Assembly (NCBI GenBank): GCA_003133205.1
Contig: PKWK01000021.1
Span: 4,410 to 14,974 of the forward strand
From: Granulicella sp.
Lineage (GTDB): Bacteria; Acidobacteriota; Terriglobia; Terriglobales; Acidobacteriaceae
DNA length: 10,565 nucleotides
Reading direction: 5' to 3'
Shown: positions 1-6,893 of the stretch, piece by piece
Layout: each line of letters starts with the position of its first letter
Numbering within the stretch: position 1 is the stretch's first letter
The notes under the pieces: model-generated
The model's input: only the letters and a program-made list of their open reading frames with translations
Database searches by the model: none
Told to the model about the DNA's origin: nothing
Position numbers and translations under genes: made by a program

Positions 1-85
1 TGAGCCTTCGGATCAATTCTTCTGACTTGCCTGAGAACATTGGTCCGGTGATCACTTCGATGCGTCCTACTTGTGGCTGAGACAT
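1..85 (-). CDS. tdk: Thymidine kinase, N-terminal part (runs off window)
   Basis: Only the first 28 codons are in the window, starting from ATG at 83-85. The visible protein carries GPMFSGKS at residues 14-21, a Walker A P-loop in the exact form used by type II (TK1-like) thymidine kinases, followed by EELIRR, which is also typical of the family. The enzyme phosphorylates thymidine to dTMP with ATP in the cytoplasm (nucleotide salvage). The start is chosen because the P-loop sits at the usual distance from the N-terminus and no in-frame start codon was found just upstream. The Shine-Dalgarno sequence is weak. A gap of 113 bases separates it from the previous gene, so it may have its own promoter. 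The gene occurs both in bacterial chromosomes and in phages, so it does not settle the nature of the region. Confidence 0.9.
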   Translation of the reverse strand, partial: MSQPQVGRIEVITGPMFSGKSEELIRRL

Positions 86-198
86 ATGTCGTTTTCGTTT
101 CCGTCGCGCTTGCCAAACAGCAGCGCAACAATGGGGTTAGAGTGCTACTGGATGGGCACTAGCGGGTAACTGTCAGGCCGCCCTCTTGACGCGGAGCT
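86..198 (-). other. Intergenic gap before thymidine kinase
   Basis: This gap lies between the 105-residue gene and tdk. It contains a short inverted repeat (agtgc at 141-145 and gcact at 156-160, loop of 10). The repeat has only five pairs and no T-run, so it is not called a terminator. No convincing -35/-10 pair was found by eye, and the shared promoter-like element seen upstream of the two operons is absent here. Confidence 0.4.
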
Positions 199-516
199 TC
201 ACCTTCCCAACCAACGGAAGGCAAACGATTCTTGAGAGCTAAACCGTTCCTGCCACTTGCGCGGCTTCCCGTCCTCGTAGACAGCGGTGCTCTCCCTTAC
301 AGGGATAAACGTGGCCTGCTTCTCCCCCACCGAAACGTCGAAGCCGAAGTCTTCAATCGGCGTCGGGTCTCTAGGAGTCATGCCGTCGAACTTCTTGAGA
401 TAGGGGAGTGAGGCGCGGCTCATATAGCAATAGCCAACTCCGTCGACCCACTCTGCAATGTGCTTGCGGATGGGGGCGTCGCACGTATTGACGATCACAA
501 ACCGTTGTTGCTTCAT
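199..516 (-). CDS. Hypothetical protein, 105 aa
   Basis: I do not recognise a family. The product is small and soluble, with no membrane segment or signal peptide. It mixes charged and aromatic residues, has two cysteines (positions 12 and 30) and ends in RWLGR. The start at 514-516 is preferred over an in-frame ATG 19 codons upstream because AGAAAGGAA (519-527) lies just before it, although the spacing is short (3 bases from AAGGA). The longer version would overlap the end of the preceding 113-residue gene. It follows that gene by 29 bases on the same strand and is probably co-transcribed with it. Function is unknown. Confidence 0.6.
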   Translation of the reverse strand: MKQQRFVIVNTCDAPIRKHIAEWVDGVGYCYMSRASLPYLKKFDGMTPRDPTPIEDFGFDVSVGEKQATFIPVRESTAVYEDGKPRKWQERFSSQESFAFRWLGR

Positions 517-545
517 AGTTCCTTTCTGATCGCTGTCGCGCCCGA

Positions 546-887
546 TCAAACGATGACACCAAAACTGCGGCATCTATCGATCCACCATGGCGAGATGGCT
601 CCGCGCCAGGTGCAACGGTACTCGCTCACGGTCATAACGCGTTCCGGCGTTCGCTGGAGTGGTTTAGGAAACGACTTGAGTTTTGCAAACTGCACGAGTG
701 ACGGGTCGAACACACCCTCTTCGGTCATCATCCACGTGTGTTGGTGTACTGGCCCGTGATTCCCAAACCTCACCCATCCTTCAATTACGCAGTCATCGTC
801 CTTGAGTTGTGGCAGGCATGCGATCACGGTGGGCACGCAAGAGCCGCGGCGGTGGAGTTTTACAGTGTTGGGTACTTGTGGCAGCAT
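546..887 (-). CDS. Small protein with transglutaminase/papain-like Cys-His-Asp pattern, 113 aa
   Basis: Residues 15-24 hold two cysteines (C17 and C24). They are followed by an EGW motif (36-38) and then HQHTW (48-52), with a DP pair at 61-62. This order and spacing (Cys helix, EGW strand, H-x-W, then D-P after a short turn) resembles small bacterial and phage proteins of the transglutaminase/papain-like fold, in which Cys, His and Asp form the catalytic triad. Likely counterparts are C17 (or C24), H50 and D61. If active it could be a thiol hydrolase or an amide-transferring enzyme; the substrate cannot be told. The start at 885-887 has AAGGA (893-897) five bases upstream, which is good. The family assignment is by motif pattern only. 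Confidence 0.6.
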   Translation of the reverse strand: MLPQVPNTVKLHRRGSCVPTVIACLPQLKDDDCVIEGWVRFGNHGPVHQHTWMMTEEGVFDPSLVQFAKLKSFPKPLQRTPERVMTVSEYRCTWRGAISPWWIDRCRSFGVIV

Positions 888-899
888 TTGGATCCTTCG

Positions 900-930
900 G
901 CGGGGGAGCGAGTGTGCATGGCTCCCCCGC
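900..930 (-). other. Strong hairpin just upstream of the 113-aa gene
   Basis: Arms of ten bases (gcgggggagc at 900-909 and gctcccccgc at 921-930) are perfectly complementary around an 11-base loop. The hairpin lies between the stop of the 259-residue gene and the Shine-Dalgarno of the next gene, whose AAGGA starts two bases after the hairpin on the minus-strand transcript. No T-run follows on either strand, so a classical intrinsic terminator is unlikely. An mRNA-stability, partial-termination or translation-control element is possible. Confidence 0.6.
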
Positions 931-945
931 GGTTAGGTGTCGGGA

Positions 946-1725
946 TTAGCAGATATGGTTCGTCTGCGCCGACATGACTTGCATGTTAAGATCCAGCATT
1001 TTCTTCGCACACGATTTGCAGAACACTACGTGGCGATTTCTTTCCAACATATAGCTTCTGATGTCAGTGGCGCAGGACACGAGTTCGTCCCGGCTAAGGC
1101 ATTCCAGTTCTCGGTTCTCTAGAGGAACGCCTAGAGTGGTGAAGAGCCTGACAAAATCTGCCTTTCGAACCTCTACCATGTCAGGGAGCTTGATCTGGCG
1201 GCGGTAGGGCGCCCATATTTTGGATTCACGCAGAATCTTCGATGCTGGATGGTCGACGTTGTTGAGTGCGATGTAGCGAAGGTTTGCTTCTCGGTCTCCT
1301 GCAATGAAGTCCGTGTCGCAAAACGAAGTGGCAGTGAGTGCAGCCACCTTTGCGACCGATGCGGTGTTTGCTTCCCTCAACGCCTTCGGAACTGGCGGGA
1401 TAATCCAGAGAGCTTGCCCACCTACACCCAACTCAGCCAATGTCGACGGAAGTGGGGGAAGGGAAGCTGTGACTGCGGGCTTCACATAGCTCAGCAATGA
1501 ATCCGCGAAGTATCCGATCGGATCACAGAGCGTTCCAAGATCGTCTGTAACTGAATCGTCTTCGGTGACCAGGAGTTCAAAGATTTCTGGACCGACATGC
1601 AGCTTCTCCATCGCACTTCGGAGCGAGTCGATTCTGTATTGCTCAACTGCGTCGGCCAGAGTGTCGGGGACCTGGTACATCCCAAAATGCTCTACAAATG
1701 GGATTGATGCGTCGTACTGAATCAT
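946..1725 (-). CDS. Hypothetical protein coupled to the helicase, 259 aa
   Basis: No family is recognised. The protein looks soluble. It has a CKSC pair (C236, C239) and ends in NHIC (H257, C259), so the C-terminus could bind a metal as an atypical zinc knuckle. An acidic stretch lies at about 53-63 and a proline-rich segment around 83-93. Its ATG at 1723-1725 overlaps the helicase stop codon as ATGA (four bases), which implies translational coupling and suggests that the two proteins act together or are needed in fixed ratio. It could be a helicase partner, an adaptor or a DNA-binding factor; the sequence does not decide. Confidence 0.75.
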   Translation of the reverse strand: MIQYDASIPFVEHFGMYQVPDTLADAVEQYRIDSLRSAMEKLHVGPEIFELLVTEDDSVTDDLGTLCDPIGYFADSLLSYVKPAVTASLPPLPSTLAELGVGGQALWIIPPVPKALREANTASVAKVAALTATSFCDTDFIAGDREANLRYIALNNVDHPASKILRESKIWAPYRRQIKLPDMVEVRKADFVRLFTTLGVPLENRELECLSRDELVSCATDIRSYMLERNRHVVFCKSCAKKMLDLNMQVMSAQTNHIC

Positions 1726-4364
1726 GGGGTGGCCATTTCTTCTTGTTGGTGGTTGAGAGGCATGTTTAGCTGCTCGCCAAGCATGCCTTTGATTGCGGCG
1801 GTGAGGTCTGCCCTGTTCTGTGCCTTTGTCGGGACATCTTTCTTCGGTTTCCCCTTTCCGCTTGCTGTTGATGCGTCAACTTCTCCAAGGCTAAGGATTT
1901 CGGTGAATGTTCGGCGCGCATAGACCTTATTGAGCCGCTTCACGTCGTAGTTCACGTTGACTGCGACTGGAATAATCTCGTGAATAACAGTTGTTGGTAT
2001 GCCGTCTGGGGTCTCGGCGCCCTGCCTATGAATTCGGGCCACGGTTTGGCGGTGCCCTGAGTCATGCCATGGAATGCCAAGCGTTACGAGGGCGTTGGAG
2101 ACCTTCTGTGAGCCGTCCACACCGACAGACCAGCTAGAACTGGCGATCAGGCTGGAATCTTTCTGCGTGAGGTATCTGCCGAGTTCCGCGTCGTCGCTAT
2201 CTCCAGTGCAGCGGAGGTGTTGGACATTTCTGCTCTTGAGAAATGCCGCGATCACTGCGGACGGGCCATCCACAAAGTAAGTGAAAAAGATGGGGTTTAC
2301 TGATGAGTCCAACGGTTCGTAATTCAGCTTCACAACTGGGAATCGCAGGCGATCCAGCGCGGACCAATCCACAAGCGACTCGTCGGTATCTTTCTTCTTT
2401 TTCGATGAGGTGGGCTTGGGAGGTAAGACCTGGCGCTCAACCTGCGCTTTAGCTTGCTTGTCAGTCTCCAATTCAATCAACTGGGCGAGGTCATAAATCG
2501 AATCACGATTGTCGACAGGGGTTGCTTCATCAGCCGAGAGCAGCACCCGCTCCGTTTTGATTACGGCCTTCCCACGGAGGCTGTAGATGTTCTGAAGCGC
2601 GTAATCCATGCGCACAATTTCTTTATCTAGCGTCGACATCTCTGAGGCATTGAGCTTAGCTGCGATGTCCGACGGCACTTTGAACGGATAGATGAATCTC
2701 CGCAGCTCGGGCAGTCCATAATTCAGAAACTGGAATCCGTTCTGTTGCAGTTCGCCGCGGAGACGTAGCGCGTTTAATTCGCTCATTTCCTTATCAAACT
2801 CGCCAACCTCGACGCCAATAAGCTCAAAGAGCGCTTGTCCTTCGCGGGCATCCACCCGGACAGGAGTACCTGTCAGAACAGCGATACGTGGTTCAGGGCC
2901 GAGCTCGTCGAGCAAATACCTTAAGCCCTCCATCCGGGGTTTGTATTTGACGTCGCTGTTTTTCTCCCCAAGTTCGGGGTCTATCAGATTGCACGAAACT
3001 AGGAGATGTCCTTCATCAAAAGTTACAAGCCCTGGGCGGTGCGCGATAAGAGCATCGATCATCCGGCGTGTCTTCGGGCCTTGCTGCAACTTTTCGCTGT
3101 TACACACGAAATAGTGGTGCTTGCCAGGCGCAAGGTAAGATGGAACCCCATAGTCGGAATAGTGAATTACCGCATCCGGATCTTCCGTGAGTAGCTCGAA
3201 CGCCAACTGCGGATTCTTGTCGTTGGTTATTTTCTTGGGCGAGAATAGCAGGCTGAATCGGATGTCAAAGGCTGCGACGATCGCAGGAATAGTTCGGGTT
3301 TTTCCCAAGCCGGCTGACGACCAATTAATAAAACGACGGTGGTCGTGCGCGTACCAAAGGGAGAATGCCTGCATCCAGTTCCTCCCGTTTATATGGAAGG
3401 CAGAGGCTCCGTCGTACTGGCGCATAAACTCGGTTACGAGCTGAGGCTTAACTTCGACGAGCTTGTCCAAGATGTTGTTCTGGATAAACTCAAAACCGTT
3501 GCCCTCGCCGCAGTCCTGGCGATCGAGGATCTCCCACGCATTGCAGTAAAAGCCTGTAATGATCTCCTGCTGAAGCTCGAGACTACTTGGCAACCATTTC
3601 GTAACGGTGTTGACCGCTTGCTTCGCCTTGTCCGCAAGAGTGAGGCTCTGCGGAATCGGCACTGTCAGCACCTTGACGCCACTGCCCGCCATGTCCGCAG
3701 GCGTCGGCATTGTTGGGCCGGTGTCCTTATGTAAATCATGGGCAAGCGCCTCGGCAATCCGCCCAATGTTTGCAGGGATATCCTTCTCCGCAATCCCCAT
3801 CTGCGTTGCTTTGGCGCGGATCGAGGCCCAGTACTCGCAGGACAGGAGGAACCTACGCAGTTCGGGCGTCGGCAGCAGCGCGAGTTCGTTAAGTTCTAGC
3901 GCGATCAGGCCGTTGTAGAGTTCTGCGTCCGAATGGTAGTTAGGAATGCCGGTGAAATCCGCCCACGAGATCCACTCTTCGTATTCGGACGGATCAAAGG
4001 GGCTGCAGCTCGGCAAGTGGCCACGAGCAAAAGCCTCCCTATACTTCGACGTGTCCGTGATTCCCCGGGAGCGTGCTACCTCAACTACCTCGGTGTATGG
4101 CGGGAAGAATAACGGGCCACGGAACACGCACTCGCCAGTGTCGTAACTCGCAGGATCGTTGAGGAAACGCACGTCTACGTCGGCTTCCAGTCCGCAAGCG
4201 CGCTGGCTGCACCCGCAGAGGCAACGTTGCGCCACAACGCCGTCGCGCAAATGCGGCGCGCCTCTGACCGCGAGCATGCCGCGTGGCGAGCCTTTGTCGA
4301 GAGTCGTACTGGGGAACCCGTCGCAGCCGACCAACAGGGGGAGCGGCTTGTCTTGAGTGGGCAC
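1722..4364 (-). CDS. Snf2-like superfamily 2 helicase/ATPase with integrase-repeat-like N-terminus
   Basis: This is an ATP-driven DNA translocase or helicase, judged by SF2 motifs in order: motif I SAGLGKT (350-356), motif II DEGH (450-453), motif III LTGTP (497-501), a motif V-like SSWSVGVD (743-750), and motif VI RQTVARIHRQG (772-782) with the arginines expected to contact ATP. A lysine-rich linker (KKKK, 655-658) lies between the two RecA-like lobes. The first 340 residues are not helicase. They hold a cysteine cluster (CLCGC, 48-52, plus C57) and, at about 90-140, a segment with LPS...Y..W.sW.dF.G that resembles the short repeat found in some phage-type integrases. The GTG start at 4362-4364 follows the DUF1173 stop codon directly, in the same frame, with no clear Shine-Dalgarno; ATG at residue 30 (4277) is the alternative. 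The C-terminal 50 residues are lysine- and glutamine-rich. Confidence 0.88.
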   Translation of the reverse strand: MPTQDKPLPLLVGCDGFPSTTLDKGSPRGMLAVRGAPHLRDGVVAQRCLCGCSQRACGLEADVDVRFLNDPASYDTGECVFRGPLFFPPYTEVVEVARSRGITDTSKYREAFARGHLPSCSPFDPSEYEEWISWADFTGIPNYHSDAELYNGLIALELNELALLPTPELRRFLLSCEYWASIRAKATQMGIAEKDIPANIGRIAEALAHDLHKDTGPTMPTPADMAGSGVKVLTVPIPQSLTLADKAKQAVNTVTKWLPSSLELQQEIITGFYCNAWEILDRQDCGEGNGFEFIQNNILDKLVEVKPQLVTEFMRQYDGASAFHINGRNWMQAFSLWYAHDHRRFINWSSAGLGKTRTIPAIVAAFDIRFSLLFSPKKITNDKNPQLAFELLTEDPDAVIHYSDYGVPSYLAPGKHHYFVCNSEKLQQGPKTRRMIDALIAHRPGLVTFDEGHLLVSCNLIDPELGEKNSDVKYKPRMEGLRYLLDELGPEPRIAVLTGTPVRVDAREGQALFELIGVEVGEFDKEMSELNALRLRGELQQNGFQFLNYGLPELRRFIYPFKVPSDIAAKLNASEMSTLDKEIVRMDYALQNIYSLRGKAVIKTERVLLSADEATPVDNRDSIYDLAQLIELETDKQAKAQVERQVLPPKPTSSKKKKDTDESLVDWSALDRLRFPVVKLNYEPLDSSVNPIFFTYFVDGPSAVIAAFLKSRNVQHLRCTGDSDDAELGRYLTQKDSSLIASSSWSVGVDGSQKVSNALVTLGIPWHDSGHRQTVARIHRQGAETPDGIPTTVIHEIIPVAVNVNYDVKRLNKVYARRTFTEILSLGEVDASTASGKGKPKKDVPTKAQNRADLTAAIKGMLGEQLNMPLNHQQEEMATP

Positions 4365-5906
4365 TTATTGTTTAGGCTCGGTCGGCACGACAGCCCCGTT
4401 AGGCCCCCATCCCGGCCTAAAGTGGATAAGGTTTAGATCGGATGACTGCACGCTGATGGGGATGACCTCCGCCACGGGCGGCCTGGAATCAGGCATGACA
4501 GTCAGCGTCCCCCCCCTCTTAGGCTGAAAGGCTAATGGAGGCGCCGGTTCCCCCATGGTACTAAGTTCGGCGTCGCTGGCATCCTGCGGTGCGGCCTCGA
4601 CCGTGAGCGGCTCGGAAATCTCTACCGATTCACTCGGGAGAGTCTCCTCTGCTTCGCCGTTCAGCGGCAGGGACTCATCGGCTTGGTGTATAGGCTTCGG
4701 CCCCATCCCCTTCTTTGGTGGCAAGTCCGGCTTCAGCCCGTCGCGCGGTTCCCACATCCACGTTCGGATACTGTTGCTCTTGACCACTTCGTTTATTGCA
4801 ACCGTCGATGCCCACCGTCCGACGAGGTCGTCGACGTCAATGTACATGGCGAGCGGAGCATTGTCGCAGTCGGTTAGGACTGCCGTCGCAATGGGTTTAT
4901 CGGGAGGAAGGTTATAGCGAAGCTGCTTCTGAAAACTACGTTTCTGCTCAACGAGCGTTGTAATAAGCTCCTGCTCGAGTTGGTTATCCATTGGCAGCCA
5001 TTCGGGGCTAGTCAACATCACGCACATCTCTTCGATCGTTGGGATGGCAGCGTCGTCTATTACGAAAGTGGCGATGACAATCATGTGAGAGTTTTGTGTG
5101 TATTCCCAAATGTTCTTGGAAACCTTAAAAACCTTCTCGAAGTCTTTGTTGAGATCGGCGTCCACTACAAACGGAAAGTCGGGGAGGTTCTTCAGTCTAA
5201 GGTGGAATCCAAACGTAGCAGGGGAAATCTGATCCATCTCTCCCACTACCAGCATGAGCTTCTTACCGCTCTTGCCAGGTCCCATGATTGGTCCAAGTGA
5301 GCGGATGCGTCGGTTGGCAATGTCACCCCGGTTTTCTTTGTCGAAAACCTCGGGGATATAGAGAATCTCTTTTAGTGCCGCGCTTTTGGTTTCCTTCGAT
5401 TCAACTGCATCCACTAGCGCAGCCTGCACGTTGAACCATGAACGCTTTCCCTCCATCTCAGGTGTCCAATGAGAGAGTTTCGATTCATCCCAAAGGTAGT
5501 GAAGAAGACCCCGCAATGTAAGGCGCGTGCCGGCTGTCTTGGCGGTAGTCTTTTGTGACGACTCGTTCTCCATTTCAGCCGGATTGTTGTGGCGCAGCGA
5601 AAAGGCTAACTTAAGATTGACTGATCCTTCATCGGTGTGCTCGATCGCTTGCCCATCAACCTCGCCACGTCCGGACAACCCAGGAGGTGCTTCGTAGGAC
5701 TCGCAGCCAGGACCATGGCTGGCGCCGGTGTCCGGCATCCGCTTAACGACGAAGGCTTTTTCGAGGTGGGCAATATACATCGGGAGGCCTGGCTCCACGC
5801 ATAAGCATATTGGGCGAATGCGGTTCTTATATGCCGATTCCAAAGCTGTCTGGAAGAGATGGCTATTGGAGGCGAACTCGGTGCCATTTATGCTGTACCG
5901 GGTCAT
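4365..5906 (-). CDS. DUF1173 family protein, 513 aa
   Basis: Residues 1-380 match the pattern I recall for DUF1173, a family of unknown function often found on plasmids and integrative elements. Landmarks are RPICLCVEPGLPMYIA (31-46), VKRMPDTG (54-61), HGPGCESYE (64-72), LSGRGEV (77-83), LTLRGLLHYLWDES (129-142) and LRYNLP (329-334). C34, C36, H64 and C68 could form a metal site. The last 120 residues (about 390-513) are rich in Pro, Glu and Ser and look disordered. The start at 5904-5906 is preferred because the preceding 58-codon gene ends there in an ATGA overlap. An in-frame TTG at 5972 would run through that gene and has no ribosome binding site. The stop is followed immediately, in frame, by the helicase GTG. 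Confidence 0.85.
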   Translation of the reverse strand: MTRYSINGTEFASNSHLFQTALESAYKNRIRPICLCVEPGLPMYIAHLEKAFVVKRMPDTGASHGPGCESYEAPPGLSGRGEVDGQAIEHTDEGSVNLKLAFSLRHNNPAEMENESSQKTTAKTAGTRLTLRGLLHYLWDESKLSHWTPEMEGKRSWFNVQAALVDAVESKETKSAALKEILYIPEVFDKENRGDIANRRIRSLGPIMGPGKSGKKLMLVVGEMDQISPATFGFHLRLKNLPDFPFVVDADLNKDFEKVFKVSKNIWEYTQNSHMIVIATFVIDDAAIPTIEEMCVMLTSPEWLPMDNQLEQELITTLVEQKRSFQKQLRYNLPPDKPIATAVLTDCDNAPLAMYIDVDDLVGRWASTVAINEVVKSNSIRTWMWEPRDGLKPDLPPKKGMGPKPIHQADESLPLNGEAEETLPSESVEISEPLTVEAAPQDASDAELSTMGEPAPPLAFQPKRGGTLTVMPDSRPPVAEVIPISVQSSDLNLIHFRPGWGPNGAVVPTEPKQ

Positions 5907-6079
5907 TTGGCCCCCAAGAGCGCGCCATGCCGATGCAGGACGTTGACGGCGAAGCTGATTGCGGCCACCCAAAACAGGAGTGCGGGCACCATGAGTACGA
6001 CCATCATCCCCATAACAGGGTATTTTCTTCCATTGAGATCAAACTCATCAGCTAGTGTGGCGGGGGCGACGGCAATCAT
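5903..6079 (-). CDS. Small single-span membrane protein, 58 aa
   Basis: A complete short open frame runs from ATG (6077-6079) to TGA (5903-5905). The product starts MIAVAPATLADEFDLNGRKY, continues with a hydrophobic helix at about residues 21-46 (rich in Met, Val, Leu, Ala, Phe), and ends in a basic tail (HRHGALLGAK). GAGAGGT (6085-6091) lies five bases before the ATG, which is a good ribosome binding site. The stop overlaps the DUF1173 start as ATGA. Strong initiation signals, translational coupling and a well-formed membrane helix all support a real gene. It is the first gene after the promoter-like element at 6126-6150. No family is recognised; it might anchor the DUF1173/helicase proteins to the inner membrane. 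Confidence 0.78.
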   Translation of the reverse strand: MIAVAPATLADEFDLNGRKYPVMGMMVVLMVPALLFWVAAISFAVNVLHRHGALLGAK

Positions 6080-6188
6080 TTCGAACCTCTCAAATTACAA
6101 ACAATTCACAGCGATGCATCTCCGATCATATACCAGTGCCACTTCTAGGCAGCAGCAGGATAAACAACTATGTTTGATTGTTTTTCGA
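6080..6188 (-). other. Intergenic region between operon B end and operon A start
   Basis: This 109-base gap is more AT-rich than its surroundings. Besides the promoter-like element it holds an inverted repeat aaacaa (6162-6167) / ttgttt (6178-6183) shortly after the nuclease stop codon, and a smaller aatt...aatt pair (6093-6106). The first could be a weak terminator for operon B or a protein-binding site. Six A/T-rich pairs are too few to call a terminator. Confidence 0.4.
6126..6150 (-). promoter_or_regulatory. Shared promoter-like element, copy 1 (operon A)
   Basis: Read on the minus strand, this 25-base element contains AGTGGCACTGGTATAT preceded by GCCTA. It matches the element at 10383-10407 in 21 of 25 positions. 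TGGTATATG has the form of an extended -10 (TGnTATAnT-like), which would place the transcript start near 6120 and give a leader of about 40 bases before the 58-codon gene. No good -35 hexamer lies at the usual distance, so the conserved upstream half (GCCTAnnAGTGGCA) may be bound by an activator or other factor. In this copy AGTGGCACT is itself a small inverted repeat. Confidence 0.6.
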
Positions 6189-6893
6189 CTATGCGGCTTC
6201 TTCTGACGTCTTCGGATCTCGCGCTTGTCGCGGAAGCTTGCGGGACTTGCCCCCATGCTCGGAGCATCGGTAAGAACCGTTGGCAACAAGCGTCCGACAT
6301 GGTTCCGCTTGGACATAAGCTTCGTTCCCGCGTTGCGGCCTGTAATGGCCACACTCGCGCGTCTTCATCTCCTCTCGGATTTGCTTCTGCCGAGCCCGCA
6401 TTTGGCCCACGGGCGAGTCGGGGGCTGTCAGCCATAGATGGAGTGGCCCGGAAGCGCGCAGCTCCGCCTGGGCCAGCGCCTGCACGGCCAGCGCAACTTC
6501 TTCCGCATGATTATGTGCGGGTTGAGGCTGTGCTTCCTTGAGAACGAAGATGCTGCGGCCACGCGCCTCTAGCAGTCCCCAATCTCCTGTTACGTCCTCT
6601 ACGGTGAGAACGCCGGCAGGAGCTAGGAAAAAACGGTAGGCTCCCATTCCTAAAACCGGATCGACCCGAAACGGTTTACAACGGTCTGCGTAGAAGTCTG
6701 CGCGACTGACCTTGCATTCCAGCAGAAACGAACAGTTGCCGAATTTCCAGCCAATGACGTCCGCAATCTCGCCCCTTCCGGTTGTTTGCTCTGCGAGCAC
6801 TACGCGGCAGTTCCTACGATTTCGAAGCCACATAGCTCCGCGTTGAACCAATTCGGCGTGGGTGAGTGGGGGCTTGGGTAGCTTCAATTTCAT
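6189..6893 (-). CDS. Predicted PD-(D/E)xK nuclease with Cys/His-rich tail, 234 aa
   Basis: The N-terminal half carries GEIADVIGW (41-49) and LLECKVSRADFYADR (57-71), the D...ExK core of the PD-(D/E)xK nuclease fold, with D45, E59 and K61 as candidate catalytic residues. This resembles MmcB-like and phage-borne proteins with ECKVSRxDF, which are thought to act on DNA. It is followed by YRFFLAP and WGLLE, which also recur in those proteins. The tail (about 180-214) has C181, H183, C199, C210 and H213 and could bind zinc. Some active-site changes (ECK instead of ExK with small residue) still keep the lysine, so activity is plausible. The ATG at 6891-6893 overlaps the stop of the previous gene by four bases (ATGA); GGAG lies very close before it. 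Confidence 0.75.
   Translation of the reverse strand: MKLKLPKPPLTHAELVQRGAMWLRNRRNCRVVLAEQTTGRGEIADVIGWKFGNCSFLLECKVSRADFYADRCKPFRVDPVLGMGAYRFFLAPAGVLTVEDVTGDWGLLEARGRSIFVLKEAQPQPAHNHAEEVALAVQALAQAELRASGPLHLWLTAPDSPVGQMRARQKQIREEMKTRECGHYRPQRGNEAYVQAEPCRTLVANGSYRCSEHGGKSRKLPRQARDPKTSEEAA

Noticed and set aside
141..160. Terminator or operator between the 105-aa gene and tdk
   Set aside because: Only five base pairs with a ten-base loop and no T-run; expected by chance.
900..930. Intrinsic transcription terminator
   Set aside because: The stem is strong but no T-run follows in either direction, and the next gene's ribosome binding site follows at once.
3339..3734. Plus-strand open frame of 131 codons
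   Set aside because: Antisense to the helicase, around motif I; no ribosome binding site or recognisable domain.
6126..6150. Sigma-54 promoter (TGGCAC at the -24 position)
   Set aside because: On the minus strand TGGCAC is present, but the required GC at the -12 position is missing (TGGTATATG follows instead), and copy 2 has TGGCAG.
6170..6541. Plus-strand open frame of 123 codons
   Set aside because: It lies antisense to the predicted nuclease, whose motifs are clear, and its product has no family features; GC-rich coding DNA often leaves such frames open.
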